From Acridotheres tristis (taxonomy: Eukaryota; Chordata; Aves; Passeriformes; Sturnidae): a DNA stretch of 64,000 nt. Numbering within the stretch: position 1 is the first letter of the stretch; every line of letters begins with the position of its first letter. This document shows, one piece after another, positions 14,505-28,400 of the stretch. The stretch is taken from NCBI GenBank assembly GCA_037013685.1, contig CM072894.1:9550841-9614840 (forward strand). Reading direction: 5' to 3'. The notes below the pieces were generated by a model, which was not told the DNA's origin, searched no databases, and saw only the letters and a program-made list of their open reading frames with translations. Both the position numbers and the translations under genes were made by a program.

Positions 14505-15146
14505 ACATACATATATGGGATACTACACAGGTTTCTGTAGACACAATTCCTTAAGAATCGCCAGATGGCAACTATATTAAATTAACGCATGTCAAAATAA
14601 AAAGTAAGTATAGTGCATTCTCAAAGCCCTGGGCTCCAAATCCTTTCTGTACTGAAGCCCACAGCACTGCGGGCTTGGGTTTCAATAGAAGGAAGGAATT
14701 TGCTCTTCAGCCCTTCTGTACTAGAGTAACTGCTCCAGATATGGGTGTATGCAGCTGTATTGCAAAGTAGGTCAAGCTATAAAAGTCACTGACCCTCTTC
14801 CACCTACCTGAAGCTTTAAAACTTTTGTTTGTTTCTTTTCTGTGACTTGTACACCTTTGGCACATTGATCCAAAGTAGTTAAAACATGCTTAATGTGCAA
14901 ATGATCAGTGTGCAACTGATTAGTTTTACACAAATTTTCCCTGATTCCTTATACTGAGGAGTGTACCACTGCGATGTGCAATTGCAATACATGGTTGGAT
15001 TTACATTAAAGGATAGATTTGGATGATCATATATAGGTTAGTGTTTATTTGGACATTGTAGATATATTTTCAGCAGTACCTTGGCTTGGCTCCAGTAATG
15101 TAACACTTCTTTTACTTTCTGAAACAAGATGAAAATAGAGAAAAAG

Positions 15147-15168
15147 AAAAAAAAAAAAAAAAAAAAAA
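15147..15168. repeat. Poly-A tract of 22 bases
   Basis: Twenty-two consecutive A residues preceded by GAAAATAGAGAAAAAG. No retroposed gene was recognised on its 5' side, so it is recorded only as a homopolymer. Confidence 0.9.
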
Positions 15169-15602
15169 GCAGTGCCAAGAGTTTCATAACATTTATGATT
15201 ATTTGTGCTTTGTTTTTGGTTATCATGACTTTTTTTTTTATGTTAAGATGGGAAACCCAGAAGATGAAAACCTTTAGCTAATGAATTATTCTCAGTGGAT
15301 TTGCAAGCTGTTAAAGCCCTTTGACTGTATGACATGAGTGAAGACTTCCCATAAGTTAAAATTTTTCATATGTCAAATCAAAAAGTACATAAATCCAATG
15401 CATTGAATTTTCGTGTTTCTCTCCCTCAAAATGGATACTGAAAATGTTCTTGTCCACTAAGCAAAAACATTTGTTCATATGAATCCTCTTGACTTCCCCC
15501 AAACATAAATGGTGGCAATCACAATAGTAAAATCTAATTTATTTGTAGAAATTCAGCACTACTGCTTTCCAGTGGTTACAAACCTGTTGATTTCTATGGA
15601 CG

Positions 15603-15656
15603 CTTTCCTGACATATTCACATTATATGTGATAATCACATGGATATGTCAGGAAAG
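15603..15656. repeat. Short inverted repeat with 14-bp perfect arms
   Basis: The left arm CTTTCCTGACATAT (15,603-15,616) is the exact reverse complement of the right arm ATATGTCAGGAAAG (15,643-15,656). The 26-bp spacer holds a second palindrome, TCACATTATATGTGA. The whole would fold into a nearly complete hairpin. It could be a solo remnant of a MITE or a structured RNA; it is too short to assign. Confidence 0.8.
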
Positions 15657-18600
15657 TGTTTTGTTTCGTTCTTGGTAAAGTTTCACTAGAAAAAAAACCG
15701 ATTTTGGTCATCCTCAAAAATTATTTAGTTTTGAAAATGCAAAATGCTATCGACTGTAGAAATCTATTACTCTAATGATTAATTAGACATCCAAAATTTC
15801 TAATTAATGTCCTTAAAATCCCGTATATGAGAAGAAGCTATGACATACTGACATAAGGATGCACCCCTTGCAACATTTTCAGCTGCTCTAGCTTAAGAAA
15901 TTGGTAACTTAACAAAAGAGGACATATAATTAATATAATTCATAAGACACTTATATGAAAAAGAAATACATATTTTGCTTTGCACTCTTAATTACTTTCC
16001 ACACAAATACTAAGGAGACAAGTACAGAAAAAGCAGGATATAAATTTCTGGCAAACCATGTACAAAGAATATAAAACAATGTTCAGGTGTTTCCCGTCTG
16101 CTTTCTTTTTCACTTCATTATGATTTAGAAGAAAAAGACTTGATGAATCATTACTGAAGGTCACCATTTACCACCATCACATCAGCAGCAGGCTATGAAG
16201 AACATAACTTTTGAGGGGGTAACTTCCCTATACCACAGCAAGAAGTGTTAAAAGACAAGGAACACTCTTCTGTAACACACAGAGATTTCATATTTTCTCA
16301 GCTAATCAGCTCTTTACAAGGCAATGGGCCAAGCTGAATGTCCAAAATAAGAGCTTCTTTGCCATGGCTATTAAAAAGCCAGACATGAAAAGGCTCAAAG
16401 GATGAACCAGAACATTCATGTGAGATGGAAATGTCATCTTTCACAAGATTTCTGGACAGAGTACTGTTCAGCAGGTGAAAGTATTAATTGAAAGAATCAC
16501 TCGAGGTGCCAAAATCTGCAGGACATATTCCCTGACCTGTCCCACCTCTTTTGTGCTGCACAAAAGACTTAATGAGAGTGAAAACCATCTGCAGCTCCCC
16601 AGCAGGTTTTTTGTAATATAAAAGAGTCCCTGAGTGATTGTGGAGTTGTCCAGCCCGTGGGAGGCCACACAACCCTACAATGTGAGCAGAGGGAGGGGAG
16701 AGCACAGCGAGGGAAAGCATTCCTGGGGTTTGCTGCTCCCATCACCTGCTGCTGGTCCATGGGCTCTCAGGAGCTGTTGCCATCTGGTACTATCAGTGCC
16801 AGAGCAGGCACTCATCCAGCCAGAGACTCGAGGGGCTCCACAGGAGCTCTCAGTCCTCTGGAATACAGGGAAGGAACCCACTGCACCAGGCCATCTGGAC
16901 TAACCTGGTTAGAGCTCAAATCTGCAGTCCCCAGTCCAGCAAAACTCCCATGGATATCCTTGAGCACTTACCTGAGTTGGTCTTCTGGTCTTGGACTTAG
17001 AGGAATATTAATACAGAGAGCAAAGAAACACATGTCTGAGTTTTGATTTAAAAACATTTAAACCTTTAATGAAAAGTATATTAATTGCCAATATTAAAGG
17101 AATATCCTACCAATAGCAATTTATGAAATTATTGGAATAGTTCTTGAGTACAGAAATGAAATCTAATGCTTCCAAATAGTTACTGAAATGTACATAAAGA
17201 CCATTGAATTGGAGTTGAAGTCATGATGATAGAAGCAATTCTCAGTTTCTGTTGGTACTTGCAGAGATTTAATTTTAGAACTGTACCCTCAGGCAAGTAA
17301 TATAGGATTAGACCCATAGACACTGCATCAAAAAATAATACTGAAATGTCACTTGTAAAACACACTTTCATGATCTTGCTATTTGATTTATAAATGTGTC
17401 AGTCAGACCTGCAGAGAAAGCCTACACTAGGCTCTAGTTAGTTAATGTCAACGGATCATGCTTTTGTAAAATCAGAAATCTTCCATAACTGAAGAAAATG
17501 ACTGCATTGTTTCTTTACAATATTCTTGCTGAACCAAGTAGACAGAGTATGTGGGGAAACAGTCCAACATCATGAGACAAATTATATAAAGGTTGTGAAT
17601 GCATTAAGACATTAGTGAGGCTGAAAAGAGGATCACAAATCTGTATCAGAACCCCAGAGAATTTAAAGATCTGTACTGACAGTAGTGGAATAACTCTTGG
17701 TTTTACCCACTGAAGGGAGAGCAGAAAAGGCTCAAGCAGGTGGCACAGAACTGCCATATCACCATTATCACAAGGAGACAAATCTCAGAATATTTATCTG
17801 GTGCCTCTTTTCATGTTCGTTTACACCTCTAGACAATGGTTATTCAAATTACACATTTAGTCAATAATTTGACTAAAATCTTCAAATCACCTCTTTAGGA
17901 ATCTTCATGTTTCCCACACCAGCAACAATTACCATGTAGATGGTACTCAGTCAGCAAATACAGCAGATAGTAAGTGAGCAAGCTACACTACCAATGAATT
18001 TTCTTTAAATGATTTGAAGGAAACAGTAACTTCTTTTGCAACTAAGCAGCAGGTTACCCTAGTGACATTAATTCCTTCTGCATCCTTCATAGGATTGAAT
18101 GTGGAATTAGCAGAGCTTGAAAATGCCCCTGTAGCTCAGGCAGAAATAATTTACTTCTCACTGTAAATGGAAGCTTCTCTTCAGGAGACTCTCGAGCTTC
18201 AATGCTCTTTATCAGACAGGGTAACATGAATGTACATTTCACTAACAGCCATGATCAGCAATGGAAACTCAATTTATGATGAACTGAGAGAGAACTGTCA
18301 AACACTTTAGCCACATTCATCCTGCCACAGAACAAACAAACATTAATACCAGAAAAATAAAGCCACTCTGAAAGCCTGAGGAATCAACAAAGAAGCTTTT
18401 TGCCTGTGCCTAATCCAGCTAAACCTTCTTATAGTCCCATTCAAAATAGACACTTGACATGATTTCCATCCACAATAGCTTTCTTACACATTCTATCGTT
18501 TTCCATTTATGAAAGGACTATAAGTTTATATTTAAGAATCCATAGAGTCATCTAAAGTACAGATGCTGAAACTATTATTTTGGCTAAGAGTTCAATTCAG

Positions 18601-19163
18601 AGTGGTGAAAATCAATAGGGCTTTACCTTCCCAAACACTTTTGCCTAATCAAGAGAGAGAAAATATTAATTCAGTGAGTGCAAAATATACAATGATGATG
18701 ACTTTAAAGTCAGTGTTCAGCCAGATTTCTGTGTAGAAGTGTCACCATACCATATCCAGCACAATTACAAAGATAACCACAAAATCCTAACAGCCACAAA
18801 TATAATCTCACTCCCTGCTCAGGTTCAAAGCAAAAGGAAGATCCTGTATTTTTATATTTTTACCTTGTTCTTACTGCAAGGAGTTATTTATACAACGTCA
18901 ATGTTAGTTTCCATCTGGCATTTTTTCCTTGTTATGACATGGAAAAACAGCAGTGGTAAACTATCAGTTTGCAATAATGGCAGCATTCATTCCACAAGAA
19001 TATGTATCTAAGTTATTCTATTTATTTAATGAAGTGTAAGCTACCTGATCACCTTGAAATGTGAACAATACGTAAAATTAAGAGCTCCAAACTAAAGCCG
19101 CAATGACTCACATTAATATGCCAAAATATAACAATATATAACAAAATCTGAGCAACTTGCCTT

Positions 19164-19250
19164 GTGGATGATGTCCCTGTCCATGGCAGGGGGTTGGAAC
19201 TGGGTGATCTCTAAAGTCCTTTCCGACCCAGGATATCCTAAGATCCTATG
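19164..19250 (+). repeat. CR1 LINE 3'-end fragment
   Basis: The segment carries GGCAGGGGGTTGGAACTGGG, then GTGATCTCTAAAGTCCTTTC and a degraded AAGATCCTATGA tail. This is the sense 3' end of CR1, 5'-truncated to under 90 bp. Confidence 0.85.
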
Positions 19251-22200
19251 AAAATGCTTTAGATTAACCATGCACCTAAATTCAAATAAAACTTAACTCC
19301 TTAACTGAAAAGGGACAAATTTGAATGTGCACCTCAAGTTAAGCCAAACATCAACAAGCAAGACCATTGCATGAAATCACATTCAAATTCACAAATTGCT
19401 CAGAAGACTATGATGACAGAGAAGAATTGAAAGTAGCAAAGAACATTAGAAGAAGTAACGATATTTGAATTCTTCACACCAAAAAAGAACAACAAACAAG
19501 TATTTGGGTTCACAGAGTAAATAAAAACAGAGTATAAGAAAGAAGGCCCAAATAAGAACCCCAGAGTGATGAACAGTGCTGAGCCTTGTACCCAAATCTC
19601 TGTCTGGCTGTGTTAGCTGTAGAAAAGAGAAGTGGTGTACACTGCTCAATACTGCTGAATGTGAACTCTTCTTCTGTCATCTCCACACTGGAAACTAAAC
19701 ATGAAGTCCTGCAGGCGCTTTGGAAGAGCAGAGCTGAGGACAGAATCCATGAAACATTCCAACCTCAAAGGATAGGAAAAAATAGATAGAATAAGACCTG
19801 TCTGGAGTACGGCCGCAGAAGTTCTCTAAAAACTTTAGCATGGAGGAAAAAAATTCTACAGTCATTTACAGTTTTAGATGTTCTGATAAGCAGATGACAC
19901 ACTGCTTAGGATATCTGGAGTGCAGCTGGAACACATCAGAGTCACTCTTACCCTGGCATGGTTGGATCAGGAATACCTGTCAGTTTTCAGCTAAGCTCAC
20001 ATCACTGTATTAGGCAACCATTTAAATTCCATGCATGGTTTTGGGCTGGCATGTGCTTTCAGAGCAGGAATCACGTGGCAATCATTTCAGGAGCACGGAA
20101 ACCACATAGAAGTGTTCCTCTCACTGAGGAATGTGGGTTTGTTTTTATAGCAACAAAGTTAAGTTGAGATAGGCAGCACAAATGTTCAAAGACAAATTTG
20201 TGTCTTTGCCTACTTTGCTTTATATAAAAACCGAAAGGTTTTCCATCTTCCTTATTCTGTGGTACAATTCACAGAACAAAGAATTTTGCCACGTCAGCTG
20301 CTGGTCTTGGTTGGTAGACGTAAGCCTTAGTTTTGTGTTTTACTACAACAGTTGTTTTAAAAGGCAACTTTTGAGACTTCTCTTATACTCCAATTTACAA
20401 ACTTCCTTTATAATGAAGACCCACTTCCTAATCCCTGAAGCAAATACCAAAGTGTGTATCATGAAACTTTACATGTTTACATGTTGAGAGGCTGAAAGTA
20501 TGGACACCCCACCTGTGTGCTACACTCACAGATATCCAGATTTCCAGAGCGAGGGTTTTCCTGCAGACAGACTGACAGCATCACACACTTGCACACTATG
20601 GGAGCTGCTCTCCACTGCCTGCTATCCTGGGTGAAACACCAGCTCCCAGATTTAATGAAGTCTGTGTGTGGGGTACAGATCATAATTACAGATTTCTAAA
20701 CATGACTCCACAGAGTGCTTTCAGTATTCTATGAAGAACAATCCTGCAGCTACAGAGTGCAGGCTCTACATGCAAAAATTCATCTCACTCTAAGGTCTCT
20801 GGTTCAGGAGACAAAGATGTCATTACTTAACAGCAGGGACAGGAGACTTTTGATCATGTGAGTTAGACTATTACGTGACCAGATTACTGCAAGGTGAGTA
20901 TTCTGCAAGGTGGATATTTGCACCTGCCTTTTGCCAGTGAATAGGAAAAAGGCTCTAAATTCTGCAAGGTCTGTTCTAATTAGATTTGAATAGCACACTT
21001 AATTCTAAATTGATGCATCTCGATGAGCATGAGTGGAATTAATTTACTAGCAAAAAGCTGAATGTAGCAGGGAAAAAAAAAAAGTCAATAAAGGTTACTC
21101 AGCTTAGCCTTGCTGGCTAATTAGGGTACTTTACTAAATTATTATCAAAGGTGCCTGAATAATTTCAGTGGAGTTCTAGAATATCTTACATCAGAAAACA
21201 TAATCTCCACTTAATATTCCTATGAATAAAGAATGCTATTTAGACATCAAGCTACTGCTTTCACACAAAGCTGTGACATTACTTCCCCAAAAGTAGGCAT
21301 GACATAATGAGAAAAGCAAAATACTCTGGGTAATGTAACTATTTAAAAACCATCATGATTACAACTTGGTGTATTTTGGAGAACACCATTACTGTGCATT
21401 TGTTAAACCTCTTAATTTGCCTCAAAGTGTACATGATTTGGAGAAGCTTGCTGAAGCTTGTATTTATTTAATGTATTAGGACTATTTTTTTCTGAGAAGT
21501 GCCAGTTTGACACATGAACATAAAGTGGCAGAAAAAGAAATACCGTTTCTCCCACAGCAAGCACACTAATGTAAAGCTTAAAAATTAAGCAGCAGCAGCA
21601 CATTTTTCCTCAAGACCTTTGAGCTGGACCATATGGTTGACGCTCAATTAAGTAAAGAATTATCAATCCCCAATTGGAATGTGTCCAGAACTCGCTATTT
21701 TCTCAAATCTTTGAACCAGAGGACTAGAACTGAACAATTTTGACTCACACACGATACCCAACACTTTTAAATCTTTGAATGAAATGAGGAAAATTTAATG
21801 TATTTTTTAGGGGGTATGCATTTTTAGATTTTAGAGTTAAAATGTAACTGTGCTGTAACAACTACAAAATGGGATGTTACAGCTTTAGCCAAGTCAACAT
21901 CACACTACCATCAAAAAGGTGAGGTCCAAACCCCTAGCAATCCTCCTCAAGCAGTCCCATCTTTTACTTTATATCTGCTTAGCAGCCACCAAACTGGCAA
22001 AGAATATTCTATCCACTGAAATGCCAGAATACCCACACAGTAAAAGTGTGGGTGGTTTCTTGCCAAGCTAGCAAATGGAATGGGTTCACCGTGCAATCCA
22101 AGAGCCACAAGATCCAATGTGACAGAAGGGTGATCCCATGTTTGGGAACACACAGCAAGGAGAAGGGAATGAGACAATGTCTGTTTGAGAGCACTGTGGT

Positions 22201-23019
22201 GTTATTTTGACATCAAATCTAAATATTAACTCTTTTCTGCTCCATGGACACTTGGCTTCTGCTTTCAGCTATCTGCTTTGTAAGTACATTTTCATCACAC
22301 CCTAGTGCAGCACTAAATTTGTCAACAATAGACAAGTCCATGACTTCAAGTCTAAAAGTGTTAAGAGTGGATTGAGAAATAAGAACCCAGTCAGAATTTT
22401 ATCTAAGTGAGTATTGGAAAGAATATTAGGATCTGGAACATAAAATGTGGCACCAGCATAAAAAAAGATGTAACTTTTTAATTCAAGACTGTATATTTCA
22501 TCCATGAGCTCAAACACAAATGCAATATTAGACAAAATTAGGTCATTAGCTTATTCTCATCAGATTATTGGAGGCCATATGAATGTCACAAGAAAGTTTT
22601 TTACAGTGAAAATCCTAACTCAAAATTTGGCAATAATGAAGTCAGTCAAACATAAAGCTATTATGTTGAGTTGTAAAAGCTTAATTTTAAATTCCATGTG
22701 AGACTCTGTGGTTAAATTCTGATTTTATAGACAGATGGTAGGGCTTTTTCTTTGCTTGTTTATTATAAATGTAATTGAGTGCATCTATTCAATTGACTGA
22801 AAAAAAAAAAACCTGCAATATAATTTGCAGTATTCTAATCCACAAGGTTTAATTCCTTTGCAATTGCCATTTCAATGTAGTAGCTGATTCCACTGTCACT
22901 ATTGCTACAAAGGTATTAAACTTTCCCTGTTGATTTTTTATGATGGGGGAGAAAAAAATGTAATTAAAGGGTTCAATCAGTTCTGAAGGTTTTTGTTTGT
23001 TTTTTCCTTTTTGTAAGTG

Positions 23020-23027
23020 TGACGTCA
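23020..23027. promoter_or_regulatory. Perfect CRE octamer (TGACGTCA)
   Basis: TGACGTCA is the full palindromic cAMP-response element and is followed within a few bases by ATTGCAAT, a C/EBP-like half site. It lies about 80 bp from a CR1 fragment and far from a recognised promoter. One such octamer is expected by chance roughly once per 65 kb, so function is unproven. Confidence 0.3.
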
Positions 23028-23099
23028 TCATTGCAATTTTTCATAAATGTTGGACTATTCTTCTGTTATAATAATGCTGTAAGACATTTCTGTAGTCCT

Positions 23100-23445
23100 G
23101 CTTTTTGTAGAACGGTTTAGATTGGAAGGGACTTTAAAGATCATCTTGTTCCACCCCCCTGCCATGAGCAGGGACACCTTTAACTAGACCAGGGTGCTCA
23201 GAGCCTCATTCAACCTGGCCTTGAACATTTCCAGGGATGGGGCAGTCACAGCTTCTCTGTGCAATGTGTTCCAGGGCCTCACCACCCTCCCAGGAAAGAT
23301 CCTTCCCCTAATATCTAATCTAAACCTACACTCTATCAGTCTGAAGATATTCCCCCTTGTCCTGTCACTATATACTCTTGTAAAGTCTTCCTCCATGTTT
23401 CTTGTAGGCTCCCTTCAGCTACAGGGAGGCTGTAATTAGGTCACC
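23100..23445 (-). repeat. CR1 LINE fragment with reverse-transcriptase C-terminus
   Basis: On the minus strand this reads through the end of CR1 ORF2 and its 3' UTR. The open frame ending near 23,184 contains RVVRPWNTLHREAVTAPSLE followed by MFKARLNEALSTLV, matching the usual CR1 C-terminus (RVVRHWNxLPREVV...FKARLDxAL). The 3' end is at about 23,105 on the plus coordinate. The frame is open for about 70 codons, so this copy is younger than the other CR1 pieces, but it is 5'-truncated and has lost the catalytic domain. Confidence 0.93.
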
Positions 23446-25388
23446 CTGAAACATCATGGAATAGTAAATAACTTCTAATATAGTGAGTATAACGATGGAA
23501 TGAAGAACAGTACTTAAAACTAACTTCCACATTAAATTTACTAGCACTATAGAAAAGAAGTACATTTACAGGTGTTCACAAAGATTACAGAACCATACTA
23601 CTGCATTGCAAATCATGGCTGTTCTACTTTCAGCACTTTCCTAAACTCTTTGATCAGGGAAGATGCTCTTTTTTGATTTGACAGATTAATGCAAACTTTA
23701 TTACCTTAAGAGCCTCAATAAAACTTGCCTGCTCCTCTGGCATTGAATCTTTTTATCAAAATTATTTTACACATAGAGCATAGTTCAATAAAGAAACTTC
23801 AATTATTTGGGAAAAACACTGCTTTGCTACACTGGTAAGACACTGTAGGAGATGGACAGGATTCCTAGCTATGGGTGTCTCCAGGGATAAATGAAGAGAT
23901 AAGCAATTTATCTGGAGTTACTCACATAGCAGCACCTTAGCTGGAACCCAAAAATTCGGCCATCAGATTCTCAGCTAGAACACTGTGTTCTTTCTTCAGT
24001 CTGTTTGTACTGTGTATTTTCAGATCTTCCCTTTTTGTTGTTGTTGTTGGGAAAGTATTGGAAGGAATAGAAAGAGAGTTCATCTAGAACATTTTTTCCA
24101 AGCTCTTTTTAATACTCAAGGACCAGATAGTGCTTCAGGAAGAAAAATCTGTGGAAAATGTTGTACTCTTTCTTGGTAGGAAGGCATGTGATAAATATTT
24201 AGCATTTAGGCAACTGAAGTTTATGAATTTAAATGTTACCATATGTATAATTTTCATTTTAAATATCCATTAAGAATTGTAATACTAATATGGGCTAATT
24301 CATGACTTAGCCAGTCAAAAGTCAATGACATACAGCTGCTAACTCACATTAAAATGTATTTGGATGATGTTTGTTTTGCTTTTTGTAACTGCAATTCTTT
24401 ACACAAACAAGATGGGGATACCATCTCTTCTTTAGGATATCCCCACGGAATGGGGGCTGTGGATTTACTCATATGGGCCTAGTCCATCCTTCTGCCCTAA
24501 GGCAGAATGAACTATGACAGAATCACTTCTGAGGTATTTTACACTGGACATGAGAGCACACGGTCAGAATTCTGTCTTTGGCCACACATTCTATAAAGAA
24601 TAGCAACTACCTTGAAAGTGCAGTAAGACTGCAGCATAATATACACTTTTGGGGTTACATAGCTATGAATTCTGACTACAAAACATTATGGACAAAAAAA
24701 AAATCTGTCATTATAAACTCAGCTAGTAAGTGCTACAGACTTCAGTAAGAGCCAATGTTTCATTCAGCCTAATTTTCCTCTGATTCAGTAATTTTGACCA
24801 TACAGGTAAGAACCTGTGCTCATTGTGTCCTGCACCCTAGCAGTTACTGAAAGATGTCCCAACACTCTGATAGCACTGTGAATGGTCTGACACTGCCCTG
24901 TTGAATGCAATTGTGCATTCTCTAGAATCACACAAATCTTTTTAAGTGTCAGGAAAAGCTCCTTACAAAGACTCCGGTGCTACTGTACATATCTGTGTTT
25001 TTAGAAAAAGTCAAGAGAAAAACATCAAATTCCTTGTGGTGTCAGCAGGCTGGCAAAGGTAAAGGTTAGCAGAAAGGCTTTAATGTTGTCTCTAAATAAA
25101 TACTGTTTATTCATCAATACTCTTTGTCATGAGCTGGAACCAGGATATTGTCTGCAGTTTGACGTAGAGAGTTAAGAACATAAAATCTGTCAGCACATAA
25201 GGAAACAAGGTCAGGAGAGAGAAATAGTGTTTTATAAAGCAGTATTTAGGGCAATTGCATTTTAACATAATTTAGTAATGCGCCATTGGAACTAAGCAAA
25301 CCCTGCATTATTTGTAAATGCAGTTAAGCCTTTTAATTAGAATGTCACCTTTTCAACAAAAAAGCCTTGTTCAACCATAAAAATGACA

Positions 25389-25428
25389 GCCAATAGATAA
25401 AAATAGATAAAAATAGATAAAAATAAAA
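25389..25428. repeat. Short tandem repeat, AATAGATAAA unit
   Basis: About four copies of a 10-11 bp unit (AATAGATAAA) in an AT-rich background, ending in AAAATAAAAC. Confidence 0.85.
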
Positions 25429-28400
25429 CTATTAATTATAGAGTATTGCTTAGAAAGATTGACTTTAGGAAGTTCAAAATAATAAGCATTATTATTTGTA
25501 TTATATATGTATTCAGTTTTGAATATAAATCAAATTCTGCTACTCAGTATAACTCAACATGTTAGCTGCATTAATACCTGTTACTGCTGGAAATTGTTTT
25601 AAGAGACACCAGACTGGATTCTCTGTGTGGAACTGGTATTTTGCACTGCACTCCAGTGCACTCCATGAGACCCCAGCATAAAATGGATACTAACAATGGA
25701 GCTCACGCTCCTCCTGGTTTTCCCTGCAGCTGGCTTAAATCCAGGCTCAAATCCCCAGTCTTGTGGCTCAGTCCCCACAGGTCCACCATAAATTTGAAGT
25801 AGACAAACTACACTTTCCCTCCCACTGATGAATTAATTCTGTACAAAGCAGAGGCAAGAGTTTGAGGTTTAAAAAAAGGCAAGCTGTAATCTCCTTTGGT
25901 TTTTACAGCACATCAGTCTGCAACTCCCAGGACAGGAGCCACACTCACCAAAGCCATGCAGCAGCCCCTGGTTATTCATACAAAAACAGCACAGCACTTC
26001 AAAGAGTGCAAAATTCAGGTTTTGTATATAACAAGGCAAAATCTCTCCCAAAAATCCATGCCGACTTTTGATTATATGCAAAAAGAAAAGGTTCCTCTTT
26101 AGGGCTGCATAAACAAAACTTGAACTCAAATATAAAATGCTAATTAAAATTTAATATATCGTGTGTGATGCCTTTGTATGCTCTGCATGTCTGGTTTAAA
26201 TCTGGGGCTGGTTATCTTACTGACTAATGGGGCTCTCCTGCTTTGGCTGGTTCTGAAGGAGAAGCCATTCTCCCAGTGAACACAGCAGTCACTGACCTCG
26301 GCTACCACGTCAGTGTCTTACCCTTAGAGACTCTTCCCTTCAAAAATAGGCCAGCAGACACATTAAAGCTTATGTGTCACTGGCGTTAAGGCAAGAGGCA
26401 AACCCTCACTCAACATGCAATTCTGTTTATAAAAAGCACTTCAATAGGATTTACAGTTTTCCATTTTTAAAATTTAAAAATAGGAAAAAATATTACTAGG
26501 AGTGCTGTTATCAGTTTAACAATGAGAACTTGTGATATTACTACTCTGACTGGAGATATTCAGCCAGATAACCAGAACATAGAAAAGTCACAATGAAAAA
26601 CAGTAAAAGCTATTATATACTTTTCAGCATTCTTGCAATGTTTTTCCTTAAATTAAAAATCAACACAACCACTACCTGCTCCTAAAGCATGAGAAAAGGC
26701 AGAACTCCACAAGGAACAGATTTTTCCCTTCATTCTTACAAAATGTATTCAATTGTTTCACATTATTGAATTACATAGATGTAAAGAAGTAATGTTAGTG
26801 TTTGTAGGAATACTTCTGACAATCTGTTTAAAATGGATTCAAACACCCAGCAGAATGCACTCTGCTCTTCTTACATTAAATTCTCAGCAGGAGTGCAGGT
26901 CACTGTTCTATAATCTAAGTGCACCAAATGTTCTGGTATGATTTCAGTGAAAGAGCTGCAAATATTGACTATTGAAATAGTGACAAACATTTCTGTCACT
27001 GCAGGAACATCATGTTTGACTACTTTGTATTTAATTTAAATTTGTGATGCATCTTTAAATATGTTGAAATTTATGCATTAACTTGTCAGGTATAATGACA
27101 CTTTAATTCTGCATTCTTTTAGTTCAGTGCCTGAAAAGAAGATATTTGAAAGGTAAAAAGGAAAGAATGTCTAGTGCCACATTAGGTTTTTAATCCTAAA
27201 GCCCTGAAGCCATGGATCTAATTCATGAACTAATTAAGGTAGAAGCTGGTCCTGCTCCCATATCTTGGAGTGAAAATGGTTGCCATTATTTCTTGTGCTT
27301 CTAATTTCTAAGTACTGTACACAAGTTAGAAATGGTAAATTACTGCACTTGCTGAAGTAAATCTGAGTGCTACAGAAACATTTTTTATTGAAAGCAGCAG
27401 GACTTCTAGATACTCCTAAAGGAGTAGATGCCACCTCATATTCTGTAGACTTCTCAGTTGTGCAGCAAATTGAGACATTTTTGAGATGCTGATTGTCCCT
27501 TCATCCAGTGCTTTACAGCCTGTTTCCTAGTTCCAAAAGTGAGAGTTCTGATACAAAATCAATATACTACTTACATTGCCATCTTATCTGACCCTTATTT
27601 AGGTAGAAATAGAATACAGATAAAATGCCAATTGTGTGTATGTTCCACACTTCTCATATTTGCATTTACACACAAGAAATATTAAGATTATCTATTGGAA
27701 TATTCACTACAATTAAGTTTGAGAAGAAGTATTTATTCTGCTCACAAAACTGTGCAGAAAAGACTGACATGCTCTATGTTTTATAGAATATGAATGTTCA
27801 GAGCCAGAACATGGTACAGGATGCATACAACGTGTTAACTGTTTAATTATTGAAATTGTGAGACATTGAAAGAAAAACAAAAGCAGGAGAGACATCAGCC
27901 TCATTTTTGCAATGTTTTAACTAGAGGCTGCTTATGTGCCTACAGAGTAAAGACAGAATACAGCTGCAGAACTTGTCTTTATATTTCAAATGTGTCTGAC
28001 AGTGTTCCAAGCTACAGTTACTGGGATTTACTGTGAAAATAAACTACATGTGAGAATCAGTCCAATCAGTATTTATACACAACCAAAGTTCAAAACTTCT
28101 TTTGTTTAAAGTTTTCAGTCTTGGCTCAGCAACACACAAAATACTGCAAGTCTTCTAGGAGAAAGCAAAAGGACAGAAAACTACTGAGTAATTTAATAAA
28201 GGTTACTAGTTGAATAACAATTTAGGTACAAATTTATTACTATATTTTCTGCATATATATGGATATACACACATATACAGACAGAATCATGTCCTTGCAT
28301 GTTTCTTATTAAAGGCCTAAGTCTTCATATGAAATCAAGGTTTAGTTTATCTGGTTTTAGTGTCTATGTCCTTAAACTCATAATTCTCAGCTCCCTGCCA

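Noticed and set aside
16120..16165. Apparent 31-bp micro-exon after a long pyrimidine tract
   Set aside because: The acceptor is good and one frame gives RKRLDESLLK, but the exon is very short and cannot be connected in phase to anything.
17515..17781. 88-codon minus-strand frame and an overlapping plus-strand frame with GEQKRLKQ
   Set aside because: No domain or splice support; opposite frames are both open, which suggests low stop density and not coding.
21342..21482. Plus-strand frame ending KPLNLPQSVHDLEKLAEACI
   Set aside because: Looks protein-like, but is only about 46 codons, has no good acceptor or start, and matches nothing known; expected by chance in 64 kb.
25015..25068. Plus-strand 54-bp phase-0 segment with good splice signals (KKSREKHQIPCGVSRLAK)
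   Set aside because: Splice signals are fair and it may be a CCDC150 exon, but the peptide matched nothing I could recall, so it is not listed as a gene part.
25914..26029. Plus-strand exon-like segment after GGTTTTTACAG (frame with TKAMQQPLVIHTKTAQHF)
   Set aside because: The acceptor is strong, but the donor CAG|GTTTTG is weak, three frames including one antisense are open, and no homologue was recognised.
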